Numbered from the stretch's first letter, positions 17,160 to 25,860 are shown. The stretch is DNA of 52,619 nt from Nostoc sp. JL34 (GCF_017114945.1 NZ_JABXKQ010000033.1:1-52619), one strand, 5' to 3'. Notes: generated from the letters alone by a model not told the origin. Numbers and translations are program-made.

Positions 17160-18713
17160 CTAACGACGCATAAATTCTGGACTGCCCAAGATTAAAGCAC
17201 TACGGATTTGAGAGTCACTAGAGGCGATCGCCTTTTGCGTTTTCATTGACAAAGAATTGCCCAATGTATTGGTTAATTGCCCAGCATCTACAGGAATACT
17301 GGGAGACTTTTGTAAAGGTCTTTGCTCTGTGCCGATTGCCTCCTGTCCCGGTGTCCTCTGCCTCTGTTCTATCTTTGTGGGAATGGTTGATAAGGGGAAA
17401 TTTCCATTGGCGAGAGCAGCAGCAAAGCTGAGGCGGCGGTTCATTGCATCAGAATTTAACCATACATCTGCCGTGTTTTTGTAACCGTCTGGAGTTTGAC
17501 AACGGTATAGAGGCATTGCCAACTGTTGCAGCAGGTTGGAAATTGGTCTTGTGTTATTCACTTCCATACCTGTAGCCCGCACCGCCGAGATAGCGTATTG
17601 ATAGGGTGTTTTAAACTTGGCATTAAAGTTTTTTGCATCCCAGAATTCCCGACTGTGGAATAGGGTATTGAGAACTTCACGAATATTGCCATCAGTGGCA
17701 AGATAACGTTGTGTGAGATTATTTACCAGAGTAGTCGGGGGGCGATCGCTAACAAAATATTGAGCTATTTGATAGCTAATGTGATGTGCAGTTGCCGGAC
17801 TTCGAGCCAAAATATCTAGAGCTTCCTCCCCTTGGGCTTCACCACCGCCTTTAATTGTGTGTCCAAGAAAAACTTTCTCGCTAAAATCATGACGCTTGGG
17901 GTTGAAGTCAAATCCAAAATTATTATCCGTTTGCTGACTGGGACGACTGAAACCCCAACCACTCAAAATCCGCGCTAGAGCAATTACATCTTGCTGAGTA
18001 TAACCTCCATCTACACCGAGAGTGTGTAACTCCATCAGTTCGCGGGCATAGTTCTCATTCAAACCTCGGACATTACCCTGAGCATCGGGGCGGCTGTCAG
18101 CCCGATTTTGGAAGTTATCCAGATAAAACTGCATAGCTGGATGATGAGCTGTTGCCCCTAACAGATCACGAAAGCGACCCAAAGCGTAAGGTCGAATCGC
18201 CTGTTGTTCATAAGCTCCTACCCAAAGGCGATCGCGTCCTTTAGCAGCATCCACATTAAAATGGTTATACCAAAAGTCCACCATCACTTCCTGGAGTTGT
18301 CGCTTACTGCTAGTTGCCTGTAATAATCGCGCCTGGACTGCCTCATTTAGCACCTGTTCAGCCCACTTATTGGCAGCTTTTCTTTCTGACTGGGTGGGTT
18401 TTTGTCCTGGGAGATTAGTTTTGCCATATTCTAAGAGTTCCACCGGATTCAAGTGGAGAGTATCTAGCTGCTGTAGTTGGCTGGTCAGACCTTGCGATTC
18501 GGGAATCGATTCGGGTGAAAGTTGCTCCTGAATATATCGCTCTACACCCATAGACTCCACTCTTTGCACATCTCCCGGACGAGGGCCAAAGCTAAGGCGA
18601 TTAATTATATGTAATACTTTTGGGTCAAGAGGTGTGGAGGCTGCATTACTAGGATCAATTCCTCCCAGTAAGATCAACAGCAATAACACCCAATATTTAG
18701 GCTTTACACTCAT
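17160..18713 (-). CDS. DUF1800 secreted protein (517 aa)
   Basis: The start is ATG 18711-18713 (MSVKPKYWVLLLLILLGGID), giving a signal peptide; the longer open frame upstream overlaps the previous gene and is rejected. DUF1800 motifs: 'LHIINRLSFGPRPGDVQRVE', 'LQEVMVDFWYNHFNVDAAKG', 'NENYARELMELHTLGVDGGY', 'DVIALARILSGWGF'. These exported proteins co-occur with DUF1501 across bacteria; the joint function is unknown. The start is 4 nt after the stop of the Spy/CpxP-like gene, so the genes are tightly coupled. Confidence 0.85.
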   Translation of the reverse strand: MSVKPKYWVLLLLILLGGIDPSNAASTPLDPKVLHIINRLSFGPRPGDVQRVESMGVERYIQEQLSPESIPESQGLTSQLQQLDTLHLNPVELLEYGKTNLPGQKPTQSERKAANKWAEQVLNEAVQARLLQATSSKRQLQEVMVDFWYNHFNVDAAKGRDRLWVGAYEQQAIRPYALGRFRDLLGATAHHPAMQFYLDNFQNRADSRPDAQGNVRGLNENYARELMELHTLGVDGGYTQQDVIALARILSGWGFSRPSQQTDNNFGFDFNPKRHDFSEKVFLGHTIKGGGEAQGEEALDILARSPATAHHISYQIAQYFVSDRPPTTLVNNLTQRYLATDGNIREVLNTLFHSREFWDAKNFNAKFKTPYQYAISAVRATGMEVNNTRPISNLLQQLAMPLYRCQTPDGYKNTADVWLNSDAMNRRLSFAAALANGNFPLSTIPTKIEQRQRTPGQEAIGTEQRPLQKSPSIPVDAGQLTNTLGNSLSMKTQKAIASSDSQIRSALILGSPEFMRR

Positions 18714-18717
18714 AGAA

Positions 18718-19200
18718 TTAATTGTGCTGTGCTGGAGGTGGAGGATTTTGGCGAGAATTTTTCTTATACATCCGTTCGGCAAATTTCTGCCGTTGCTCTG
18801 GGTTCAAAATTTCTCGAATAGCAAGGGTATTTTCAAACTGGGTATCTGCAAGCTGCTGCTTTACAAGCTTAATTTGGTTATATTTATCCCGCACTTGCTC
18901 TTTACTAGCTGTCCCTGCTATCAGGTCATGTAATTCCTGTTGCCCTTGACGTATCTCCTGTGATTTTTGGGCTATCTGCTGTTTAGATTGATTACGAATT
19001 TGCTTAATCTGTTGCAGTTGCTGAGATGTCAAATTCAAATCCTTGAGCCATCCCCCTGATTTAGCACGATTTGGACGAGTTACACTTGTGGGGTTTTGGG
19101 CAATGACTTGACGTGAAAGTAAAGTGGGCTTGGCCAGAGCAATAGTGCTACCAAGGGCAATCATCGCCACCGCCAAAATGGAAACACGACGGATTAACAT
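18718..19200 (-). CDS. Spy/CpxP-like periplasmic protein (160 aa)
   Basis: Signal peptide MLIRRVSILAVAMIALGSTIALA, then a helical domain with two LTxxQ-type motifs: LNLTSQQLQQIKQIRNQ (about 54-70) and LNPEQRQKFAERM near the C-terminus. Proline-rich tail (NPPPPAQHN). Spy/CpxP proteins are periplasmic chaperones or metal/stress sensors; next to an anti-sigma factor it could tune envelope-stress signalling (inference). ATG 19198-19200 is chosen over TTG 19203 because AGGAG lies 9-10 nt upstream. Confidence 0.8.
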   Translation of the reverse strand: MLIRRVSILAVAMIALGSTIALAKPTLLSRQVIAQNPTSVTRPNRAKSGGWLKDLNLTSQQLQQIKQIRNQSKQQIAQKSQEIRQGQQELHDLIAGTASKEQVRDKYNQIKLVKQQLADTQFENTLAIREILNPEQRQKFAERMYKKNSRQNPPPPAQHN

Positions 19201-19212
19201 CAAAGCGATCTC

Positions 19213-19560
19213 CTATTCAGTATCTAAGTCTGTAAAATGCCATACATCACTTTCCAGATGTTCGTTACTGACTGTACCTTGCCAATTGCTTTCAATAAAA
19301 CCTTCCAATGTGGCAAGTTCAGCTAGACTTGGTTGAGCAGGTACGAAGGCACGGTAGCCAACTATCGCAGCTACTAATCCAGCAGCAAGAGCAGGCACAA
19401 TTAACCTCAGCCTTGAATAATGGCTTTTGGGTGGCTCAGACCAAGTTTTCACCTGTCGTAAAATTTGTTGTTCTAAATCAGGTGAGGCTGGTGGAACTTC
19501 TGGACAATGTTGGCATAGAAAATTAATCAGGTCAGGATCATCATTGGGAAACTGAGTCAT
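19213..19560 (-). CDS. Anti-sigma factor, single-pass membrane protein (115 aa)
   Basis: It overlaps the sigma factor stop as ATGA and has one membrane span (about 50-70, RLRLIVPALAAGLVAAIVGY). The cytoplasmic N-terminus carries 'FLCQHCPEVPP', a CxxC pair that could bind zinc, though the full ZAS HxxxCxxC motif is not clear. The periplasmic tail (about 45 residues) would be the sensing part. Identity as anti-sigma rests on operon position and topology rather than on a strong domain match. Confidence 0.75.
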   Translation of the reverse strand: MTQFPNDDPDLINFLCQHCPEVPPASPDLEQQILRQVKTWSEPPKSHYSRLRLIVPALAAGLVAAIVGYRAFVPAQPSLAELATLEGFIESNWQGTVSNEHLESDVWHFTDLDTE

Positions 19561-20168
19561 AGCTCTACTCCTTGGTTTTGGAGAAATTGACGCATAGTAG
19601 CACGAGCATGGAATAGACGTGACTTGACTGTTCCTAGAGGAATGTCCAGGATTTGTGCTACCTCTTTTTGAGGTACTTCTTCCAAATCATGCAAAACCAA
19701 TATCGTGCGATGGTCAAAACTTAGGTTTGCCAGTCCCCGTTGCACAAGGTCTTGATAATGCATATTCATTAACTCTGGGGCTTCCTGTTGGGTAGGAGTT
19801 TTTTGACTCAGAATCTCTAATTGAGTTCGTCTTTGAACATCTGCCTGTCGCTGGTCATAAGCCACGTTCCAAGCGATTCGGTACAGCCAGGTGGAGAATT
19901 TTGCTGTTTGGCGAAACTTGGGCAATCCTTTCCAAGTTTGCAGAAATACTTCCTGCACTACATCGTCGAGAGAGGCTGGAGTGCATAGTTTGTAGAGGAT
20001 TGACCGCACTTTTTGCTGATGCCGTCGGTAAAGCTGACCGTAGCTTTGGGTATCACCTCGCAGACACTGCTGTACTAGATAACTGTCAGATTCGTTTTCT
20101 GATTCGCCAATGAATTGATTTGCTTTATTAACCTTAGCTGGCACAACTAACACCTGAGGCGTTCTCAT
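19557..20168 (-). CDS. ECF (group 4) RNA polymerase sigma factor
   Basis: 203 aa. Region 2: 'LVQQCLRGDTQSYGQLYRRH', then 'SLDDVVQEVFLQTWKGLPKF' and 'FSTWLYRIAWNVAYDQRQA'. Region 4: 'LSFDHRTILVLHDLEEVPQK', 'EVAQILDIPLGTVKSRLFHA'. Start ATG 20166-20168; an N-terminal extension of about 25 residues precedes region 2. It heads a five-gene leftward operon (sigma, anti-sigma, Spy/CpxP-like, DUF1800, DUF1501), so it probably drives its own operon in response to an envelope signal. Confidence 0.92.
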   Translation of the reverse strand: MRTPQVLVVPAKVNKANQFIGESENESDSYLVQQCLRGDTQSYGQLYRRHQQKVRSILYKLCTPASLDDVVQEVFLQTWKGLPKFRQTAKFSTWLYRIAWNVAYDQRQADVQRRTQLEILSQKTPTQQEAPELMNMHYQDLVQRGLANLSFDHRTILVLHDLEEVPQKEVAQILDIPLGTVKSRLFHARATMRQFLQNQGVEL

Positions 20169-20443
20169 CTATCCGTTTCGTTGCTTGTATTTATTAGACT
20201 GGATGAATGGGAAAAAGGTTCAAATGGGTTATACCAATTAAAAATTCAGCTTTCTAAATTTTTATCTGGGTTTCTAGGCTTGTATCTGTCACATTCTTTA
20301 GTACGAACCAGAGCAATACCACACAACGGGCAATTAAGAACACGGCTGGTATAGGAGTGAAAGAGGTCTCTCCTAATTGAACCTTTTGTGAAGGAAAGAA
20401 GTCTAAAACTATAGATTTCTGGTTCAATCAAAGGTATGTCTTT

Positions 20444-20695
20444 ATGAACATGAAAAGAATTCTCTCATCTTGTTTGTTAGGCGTTTTGCTAACTTCGAGT
20501 GTTTTAGCAGAGCGTGCATCTGCTCAAGTAGAAGTAATTTTGGGAAACAATAATCGACATGAATGGCGCGAACGAGAACATGCAAGGTTAGTATTGCTAC
20601 GTAGAGAACGTGAAGAACGTGAGCGCCGTGAACGGATACATAGAGAGCATGAGAAACGTGAATGGCGCTCAAGACATGAGTATGGTTATCGATAA
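20444..20695 (+). CDS. Small secreted Arg/Glu-rich protein (83 aa)
   Basis: Clear signal peptide (MNMKRILSSCLLGVLLTSSVLAERASA), then a mature part of about 55 residues dominated by alternating Arg and Glu ('LLRREREERERRERIHREHE'), predicted to be a long charged helix. The start is ATG 20444 (or the second ATG at 20450) with AAGG upstream. Divergent from the sigma operon. No family recognised; it may bind polyanions or other proteins outside the membrane. Confidence 0.65.
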   Translation: MNMKRILSSCLLGVLLTSSVLAERASAQVEVILGNNNRHEWREREHARLVLLRREREERERRERIHREHEKREWRSRHEYGYR

Positions 20696-20732
20696 TACAT
20701 CGCTCTCATTTAAGAAATTAGCACTTAATAGA

Positions 20733-20863
20733 CTAGGGGACTTCCAACAAATAAATTACCCAATCTTGTGGGGTGGGCATCTTGCCTGCTTTATATGTAT
20801 GGGCTCTCGTGTCGCCCACCTCACAATAAGTAGTTGAGTATTTTTTTATTTGTCAGTCCCTAG
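20733..20863. repeat. MITE-like repeat family B
   Basis: The left end CTAGGGGACTTCCAACAAATAAATTACCC and the right end, reversed, CTAGGGACTGACAAATAAAAAAATAC form imperfect terminal inverted repeats. Further in, TTGTGGGGTGGGC pairs with a reversed TTGTGAGGTGGGC. About 131 nt, no coding capacity. It shares the GGGACTTCCA end with the element at 31738. Confidence 0.7.
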
Positions 20864-21388
20864 ACCGATAAAAAGTAGAATACATTTCCGCAGTTTTTGA
20901 CCCCATTTTTTATCTCTTTGTGAGAAAACCGGGGTAGGTGGTTAGCAGGTAGTATGTGAGCAAAGATCACATACTACTTCCTTATTTGATTATCATTTTC
21001 ATTAGATTTAACCAGAAAACAGCGATCGCTGTCCTACTAAAATGTTCTTATAAAAACAACGTTTTTGGTTCATAACATCAGCGTTTTAACCATATCTAAA
21101 GATGAAAGTTTATGAATATTAACTCCAAAGAAATTTATCTCTTCAAGTGGCTCGTGACTTAATTCTGGAACATCTTAACCTTACGTATATTCTATTAAAC
21201 GTCATCCAAGTGACATATCTTAGTAATAGAAACGTCACTAGCATAAGTTAATTTATAGATATTTTCTTAAAAGTGTTAGTTGCTATTAGTCCAAAGTCAA
21301 ATGAGATTTTGGCTAAAAGATAATTTGAGAGTGAGCTATTGTAGGTTAGCTTGTCTGTTTTAAATCCGAATGACATTTAGTGTGAGGA
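20864..21388. other. 525-nt intergenic region with one hairpin
   Basis: No gene was seen. GTAGTATGTGA/TCACATACTAC (20949-20959 and 20967-20977) makes a perfect 11-bp stem with a 7-nt loop followed by TTCCTTATTT, terminator-like although no gene ends nearby. The remainder is AT-rich upstream sequence of the LCP gene. Confidence 0.55.
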
Positions 21389-22792
21389 GTGAGTGTTAAA
21401 AGAATGCCAACAGAAGAAAACCATTCGGTGAAAGCCTTCAAAGGGAGTAAAAAAAATACCAAAAAACTTATACCCGGACGTTGGCTGTGGTTTGGGGTGG
21501 GGATGAGTGCTGTGGCAATAATATCAGCGATCGCAGGAACCCTGTTAGCAGTTTCTTTCACCAGCAAGCCTTTGCAGAAAACTCAGCTAAATCAACAACA
21601 GCAAGCAGTGTTTGATGGAGAGGACATCACTAAAAGTGGACTACAATTTTCTGCATTAAGTCGCCCTGTGAACATTTTAGTTTTAGGGATGAGTGTGTTG
21701 CCACCAGATATTAAGAACCCGCCTCCTGAAACCCTACATTTGAGATATCAGCCCGAATTAAATTCCTTTGATGGTCTATCTGATGTCATGCTTCTATTGC
21801 GATTTGAGCCAGAAAAGAAAAAATTAATTATGCTTTCCATTCCTAGAGATACTCGCATAGAGGTGTCTGGACATGGTTTGACCAAAATTAATGCTGCCAA
21901 TCTTTATGGTGGGCCGGCTTTGACCAGTACAACAGTCAGTAATCTCTTGGATGGAGTGGGAATTGATCGGTATATCAGAATTAACGTTTTGGGAGTCAGC
22001 AAGTTAGTCGATGCCTTGGGTGGTGTGACAGTCTACGTACCCAAGAATATGAAATACCGAGATGATTCCCAGCATCTGTACATCAATTTGAAAGCGGGTA
22101 AGCAACATCTCAACGGAGACCAAGTGCTGCAACTTTTGCGCTTTCGCCATGATGAGTTGGGAGACATTGGTCGCATTCAACGGCAGCAAATGGTGATTAG
22201 TGCCTTAAGCGACCAAACCCTCAATCCCACCACACTCACTCAACTGCCTAAAATTCTTGACATAGTTAAAGAACATATCGATTCCAACTTAACAGTGGAA
22301 GAGTTAGTGGCGCTGTTAGGTTTTATGGTGCAAACTACTCGTTCTAATATGCAGATGTTAATGGTACCTGGTCGTTTTAGTGAAAAGAAAGAGTATGAGG
22401 CTAGCTACTGGATACCAAACAGCAGCCGCATTCCTGCCATGATGGCTCAGTATTTTGATTTGGACTCAGGAGCAAAACCACAAGTAGCCCATCAACCAGC
22501 TAGTTTACGAGTTGCAATTCAAGACAGCACTGGTAGCAATCATACAAACTTGCATCCACTAATCAAAATCTTACAAGAAGCTGGCTATAGCAATATTTAT
22601 ATTACTAAAAGCTGGGGTGAGCCTCTAGAAGTAACTCGGATTATTGCCCAACAGGGAGATAGTGAGAGCGCTCAATCAATTCGCAACACTTTAGAATTAG
22701 GGGAAGTTCGAGTGGAAAGCACTGGCAATCTCTACTCGGATATCAGCATTCAAATCGGTAAAGATTGGTTGCAACTAAGAAAAAGTATCTAA
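21389..22792 (+). CDS. LytR-CpsA-Psr (LCP) family glycopolymer ligase
   Basis: 467 aa. Cytoplasmic N-terminus, one membrane span (about 32-55, WLWFGVGMSAVAIISAIAGTL), an LCP domain (about 90-300) with 'NILVLGMSVLPPD', 'SDVMLLLRFEPEKKKLIMLS', IPRDTRIEV, 'TKINAANLYGGPALT', 'LLRFRHDELGDIGRIQRQQ', and a C-terminal LytR_C domain (about 370-467). The conserved Arg and Asp residues that hold the polyprenyl diphosphate are present. LCP enzymes transfer lipid-linked glycopolymers to the wall. The start is GTG 21389, close after TGAGGAG, or possibly ATG 21404; uncertain. It is followed by uppP, which recycles the same lipid carrier. Confidence 0.9.
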   Translation: MSVKRMPTEENHSVKAFKGSKKNTKKLIPGRWLWFGVGMSAVAIISAIAGTLLAVSFTSKPLQKTQLNQQQQAVFDGEDITKSGLQFSALSRPVNILVLGMSVLPPDIKNPPPETLHLRYQPELNSFDGLSDVMLLLRFEPEKKKLIMLSIPRDTRIEVSGHGLTKINAANLYGGPALTSTTVSNLLDGVGIDRYIRINVLGVSKLVDALGGVTVYVPKNMKYRDDSQHLYINLKAGKQHLNGDQVLQLLRFRHDELGDIGRIQRQQMVISALSDQTLNPTTLTQLPKILDIVKEHIDSNLTVEELVALLGFMVQTTRSNMQMLMVPGRFSEKKEYEASYWIPNSSRIPAMMAQYFDLDSGAKPQVAHQPASLRVAIQDSTGSNHTNLHPLIKILQEAGYSNIYITKSWGEPLEVTRIIAQQGDSESAQSIRNTLELGEVRVESTGNLYSDISIQIGKDWLQLRKSI

Positions 22793-22877
22793 TACTATTT
22801 AAGAATTTGGACTACTTGAGATTTGGAAATCGCCTAGTTGTCAAATATCCGCTAATTACAAAAGCTAATCTGAAAAA

Positions 22878-22921
22878 TTAGTCATACTTTTGTCATAGGT
22901 TTGTCATAGTAACGTCAATTT
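22878..22921 (+). promoter_or_regulatory. Four 11-bp tandem GTCA repeats upstream of uppP (response-regulator-type site)
   Basis: TTAGTCATACT-TTTGTCATAGG-TTTGTCATAGT-AACGTCAATTT places GTCA at 22881, 22892, 22903 and 22914, exactly 11 bp apart. This is one site per helical turn, as bound by OmpR/PhoB-class regulators. The two central units resemble the proteobacterial Pho box (CTGTCATAWA) more than the described cyanobacterial SphR box. The binding protein is not known. Confidence 0.5.
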
Positions 22922-22995
22922 AACGTGTTTAATTTCAAAAAGATGTATCGTAGCTGAATATCTCTTTAAACAGCAATTATTAACAGTTTTTTTAG

Positions 22996-23955
22996 ATGCA
23001 ATTATTTAGATATTCACTACTTACTATCTTCAAGAGTACAATATCCATTGATAAAGCTATGATGTTTTCTTTGTTTTTATTGACTGTTTCTTGTTCCAGT
23101 GATATCAATTTAGGTTTTCTAGAATTAAGTTGGTTAAAAATAGTTTTTTTAGGAATTGTACAAGGAATTACTGAATTATTACCCATTAGTAGCACAGCAC
23201 ATTTACGAATTATTCCGGGATTACTAGGATGGCAAGATCCAGGAAGTGCTTTTAGTGCAGCGATGCAGTTAGCGAGTATCGCGGCTGTAATTAGTTATTT
23301 TTGGCAAGATTTGAAGAAATTAACAGGTGCAACGGTGAGGGCGATTTCTGAACAAGATTACAGCAACCAATATTTTCGTTTAGCAATTGGATTATTAATT
23401 GGTACAATTCCTATTGCTGTTGCAGGTCTTTTACTAAAAAAAAGTCTCAACGTTTGTAATTCTCCTTTCCGTGCCCTGATAGTCATAGGAATATCATCAA
23501 TTGTGATGTCTTTGTTGCTAGCAATTGCAGAAAGATTTGGGAAACGCGATCGCGTTTTTAGTCAACTATCACTAAGTGACGGGATTTGGGTAGGAATTTC
23601 TCAAGCATTAGCTTTAATTCCAGGAGTTTCCCGTTCTGGTTCTACCTTAACTGCTGGATTATTCTTAGGAATGGAGCGAGAAACTGCTGCTAGATTCTCA
23701 TTTTTACTAGGCTTGCCAGCCGTGATTCTAGCAGGAGCATTAGAACTGCATACGCTTTTCAAAGCTGGACTTGATATCAACGGTTGGATAACTTTAATTA
23801 TTGGTTTAACTACAGCTAGTATTTCTGCTTTTGCCGCCATTTATAGTTTACTTCATTATTTAGAAAAATATAGTACTTGGGTATTTGTTTGGTATCGTTT
23901 GGCGATGGGAATATTCCTCGTAGTTAGCGTTGTTACTGGCTTTTTACCCAACTGA
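22996..23955 (+). CDS. uppP: Undecaprenyl-diphosphate phosphatase
   Basis: 319 aa with about eight membrane spans. Catalytic motif 1 is QGITELLPISSTAHL (Glu60, Ser-rich turn at 65-67). Motif 2 is PGVSRSGST near residues 211-219 with its essential Arg. It removes a phosphate from C55-PP to regenerate the lipid carrier used for peptidoglycan and exported glycans. An N-terminal extension of about 40 residues precedes the usual start; ATG codons at residues 22-23 are alternatives. It follows the LCP gene by 203 nt that contain a tandem regulator-type site. Confidence 0.92.
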   Translation: MQLFRYSLLTIFKSTISIDKAMMFSLFLLTVSCSSDINLGFLELSWLKIVFLGIVQGITELLPISSTAHLRIIPGLLGWQDPGSAFSAAMQLASIAAVISYFWQDLKKLTGATVRAISEQDYSNQYFRLAIGLLIGTIPIAVAGLLLKKSLNVCNSPFRALIVIGISSIVMSLLLAIAERFGKRDRVFSQLSLSDGIWVGISQALALIPGVSRSGSTLTAGLFLGMERETAARFSFLLGLPAVILAGALELHTLFKAGLDINGWITLIIGLTTASISAFAAIYSLLHYLEKYSTWVFVWYRLAMGIFLVVSVVTGFLPN

Positions 23956-24039
23956 GTATTTCGGTGTTCATGCGTGCTGGGTAAGCAAGAGTGCGAACTT
24001 TGACTTTGCCGGCCAAACATCAGGCACTAACCCATGCCC

Positions 24040-24390
24040 CTAAATCCTGGAAGCTGTTTGTTTATCACTTGTAGGGACAATAGGCAATGGTTGAGCCGCT
24101 TTCAATACCACATCCAATAACCCTGGAAACAGCACCTCTAAATCTTCACGCCGCAGGATGTTAATATGGTGTGTGCCTTCTTTCCGTGTAAAGACTATGC
24201 CCGACTCCCGCAAAATCTTGAAGTGATTGGACATAGTAGACTTAGCGATCGCAAAATCAAATCTGGCACAGCATTGTTCCCCCTCAGTCGCCAGCAGTCG
24301 TACAATCTCTAGCCGCACTGGATCGCCCAATGCATACAGCACTCCCGCTAAAGAAATATTTTTTCGATCTGGATGATAAAGAAATCTCAT
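24040..24390 (-). CDS. ArsR-family transcriptional regulator (116 aa)
   Basis: Winged-helix ArsR/SmtB fold: 'LAGVLYALGDPVRLEIVRLL', recognition helix region 'AIAKSTMSNHFKILRESGIV', wing 'FTRKEGTHHINILRREDLEV'. A vicinal cysteine pair, Cys40-Cys41 (GEQCCARF), could sense metal or thiol redox state. It is divergent from thioredoxin; the 80-nt intergenic space contains a perfect palindrome, its likely operator. The neighbouring redox genes suggest a redox or electrophile response rather than classical arsenic resistance (no arsenic genes are present). Confidence 0.85.
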   Translation of the reverse strand: MRFLYHPDRKNISLAGVLYALGDPVRLEIVRLLATEGEQCCARFDFAIAKSTMSNHFKILRESGIVFTRKEGTHHINILRREDLEVLFPGLLDVVLKAAQPLPIVPTSDKQTASRI

Positions 24391-24428
24391 AGTTGCATTA
24401 TCTCATCAGGTGGCATATATTTTTATTA

Positions 24429-24443
24429 TTCGATATTATCGAA
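24429..24443. promoter_or_regulatory. Candidate ArsR-type operator
   Basis: TTCGATA-T-TATCGAA is a perfect 7-bp inverted repeat. It lies midway between the divergent ArsR-family gene (start 24390) and trx (start 24471), 27 nt upstream of the latter. Position and symmetry fit autoregulation plus control of the thioredoxin side. Confidence 0.55.
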
Positions 24444-24470
24444 TTATAGAATTAATTAGGAAGGCAATTT

Positions 24471-24794
24471 ATGTCATCCATTACAAATGTCACAGAAGCC
24501 ACATTCAAGCAAGAAGTCTTGGAAAGTGAAATTCCAGTATTAGTGGACTTTTGGGCGCCGTGGTGCGGCCCTTGCCGGATGGTGGGGCCAGTCGTCGATG
24601 AAGTTGCTGCTGAATATGAAGGACAGGTGAAATTTGTGAAGCTGAACACAGATCAAAATCCTACTGTCGCTAGCCATTATGGAATTCGCAGCATTCCAAC
24701 GCTGATGGTTTTTAAGGGAGGCCGCCAGGTCGATACTGTCGTCGGGGCAGTCCCAAAAACTACCTTGAATAAGACCTTAGCACAGCATCTTTAA
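24471..24794 (+). CDS. trxA: Thioredoxin
   Basis: 107 aa with active site [10 protein letters not shown] (Cys32, Cys35) and the cis-Pro loop SIPTLMVF. This is normal length for a classical thioredoxin, the cytosolic disulfide reductase fed by thioredoxin reductase. The ATG has TAGGAAGG about 8 nt upstream. Divergent from the ArsR regulator, first in a series of rightward redox genes. Whether it is the housekeeping or an accessory thioredoxin cannot be told, but its context suggests an inducible accessory copy. Confidence 0.92.
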   Translation: MSSITNVTEATFKQEVLESEIPVLVDFWAPWCGPCRMVGPVVDEVAAEYEGQVKFVKLNTDQNPTVASHYGIRSIPTLMVFKGGRQVDTVVGAVPKTTLNKTLAQHL

Positions 24795-24799
24795 TTTGA

Positions 24800-25027
24800 G
24801 TGGTGGGGATTGGGGACTGGGGATTGGGGACTGGGGATTGGGGATGGTGGGGTCCCCTCTGGGGATAAGGGGTAATGGGGATTGGGGACTGGGGACTGGG
24901 GAGAGACTTCTTCAATATTCTTTGTCCCCCTTATCCCTCCAAAGTTATAAGCGCCAACTTTCGGCGCTCATACTTTTCTCCTTGTCCCAGTACCTAGTCC
25001 CCATTACCTAGTCCCTAGTCCCCAATC
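24800..25027. repeat. G/C-run spacer repeats between trx and SDR
   Basis: Repeated 'ggggattggggactgggg' on the left and 'cctagtccctagtccccaatccca' on the right, so the block can fold on itself. An open frame through it (GDWGLGIGDWGLG) is an artefact of the heptamers. Confidence 0.75.
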
Positions 25028-25065
25028 CCAGATCATTCTGTTTCAACTAACGGGGAAAGAGCGAA

Positions 25066-25860
25066 ATGGACTTGAAACTGCATGGTAAATCCGCATTGGT
25101 GAGTGGCTCAACCGGAGGCATTGGTTTTGCGATCGCCCAAGGGTTAGCTCAAGAGGGTGCATCAGTGATTGTCAATGGTCGATCTGAAGAACGAGTCGCT
25201 GAAGCGATCGCCAAAATTCAGCAAAGCACACCGGAGGCGAAAGTTTCTGGTGTTGTTGCTGACGCCGGGACTGCATCAGGGGTAGAGCAACTCTTTCAAA
25301 AAGTTCCTCACGTTGATATTCTCATAAACAATGTCGGTATTTATGAGCCAAAAACGTTCTTTGATATTACTGATGAAGACTGGTTAAAGATATTTGAGGT
25401 TAACGTCCTCAGTGGAGTCCGTTTGAGTAGGCAATATCTGCAAAAGCAGCTAGAGCAAAACTGGGGGCGGATAATTTTTATTTCTAGCGAATCTGCCATT
25501 CAGATCCCTGTGGAAATGATTCACTACGGCACAACTAAGACAGCGCAACTAGCCATTGCCCGAGGTCTAGCAGAAATGACTGTCGGGACTGGAGTCACGG
25601 TAAACTCAGTCCTCCCAGGGCCAACCCGCTCAGAAGGAGTTGAAGATTTTATCACCAACCTTGCAAAGGAACGTGGCATTAGTGCAGCGGAAGTTGAGGC
25701 TGACTTTTTTAAAAATGTGCGTCCAAGTTCCCTAATCAAACGCTTTGCAACTAATGAAGAAGTAGCAGCGATCGTAGTTTACCTTTCTAGTCCGGTAGCA
25801 TCAGCAACTAATGGTGCAGCTTTGAGGGTAGATGGTGGCGTTATTCGGTCGATTGTTTAG
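25066..25860 (+). CDS. SDR-family oxidoreductase (264 aa)
   Basis: Classical short-chain dehydrogenase: cofactor loop GSTGGIGFAIA (Gly-rich, residues about 14-24), NNVGIYEP (the NNAG equivalent), catalytic Ser in 'IIFISSESA' and Tyr-xxx-Lys in HYGTTKTAQLA. The NGRSEER after beta-2 suggests NADP(H). Substrate unknown. ATG 25066 follows GGGGAAAGAG. Part of the redox cluster; separated from trx by 271 nt of spacer repeats, so it may have its own promoter. Confidence 0.9.
   Translation: MDLKLHGKSALVSGSTGGIGFAIAQGLAQEGASVIVNGRSEERVAEAIAKIQQSTPEAKVSGVVADAGTASGVEQLFQKVPHVDILINNVGIYEPKTFFDITDEDWLKIFEVNVLSGVRLSRQYLQKQLEQNWGRIIFISSESAIQIPVEMIHYGTTKTAQLAIARGLAEMTVGTGVTVNSVLPGPTRSEGVEDFITNLAKERGISAAEVEADFFKNVRPSSLIKRFATNEEVAAIVVYLSSPVASATNGAALRVDGGVIRSIV

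Noticed and set aside
18129..18782. Possible upstream start of DUF1800 at 18782
   Set aside because: It would overlap the Spy/CpxP-like coding end and precede the signal peptide with an unlikely basic stretch.
20246..20431. Leftward 61-aa open frame with CPLC motif
   Set aside because: It lies in the promoter space of the secreted Arg/Glu-rich protein, has only one CxxC and no partner Cys pair, and no ribosome site.
22878..22921. RpaB HLR1 or cyanobacterial SphR box
   Set aside because: The unit GTCATA at 11-bp spacing fits neither the HLR1 (TTACA-type) nor the CTTAACC-type Pho box, so no regulator name is assigned.
24796..25011. Rightward 71-aa frame GDWGLGIGDWGLG
   Set aside because: Translation of heptamer spacer repeats, not a protein.
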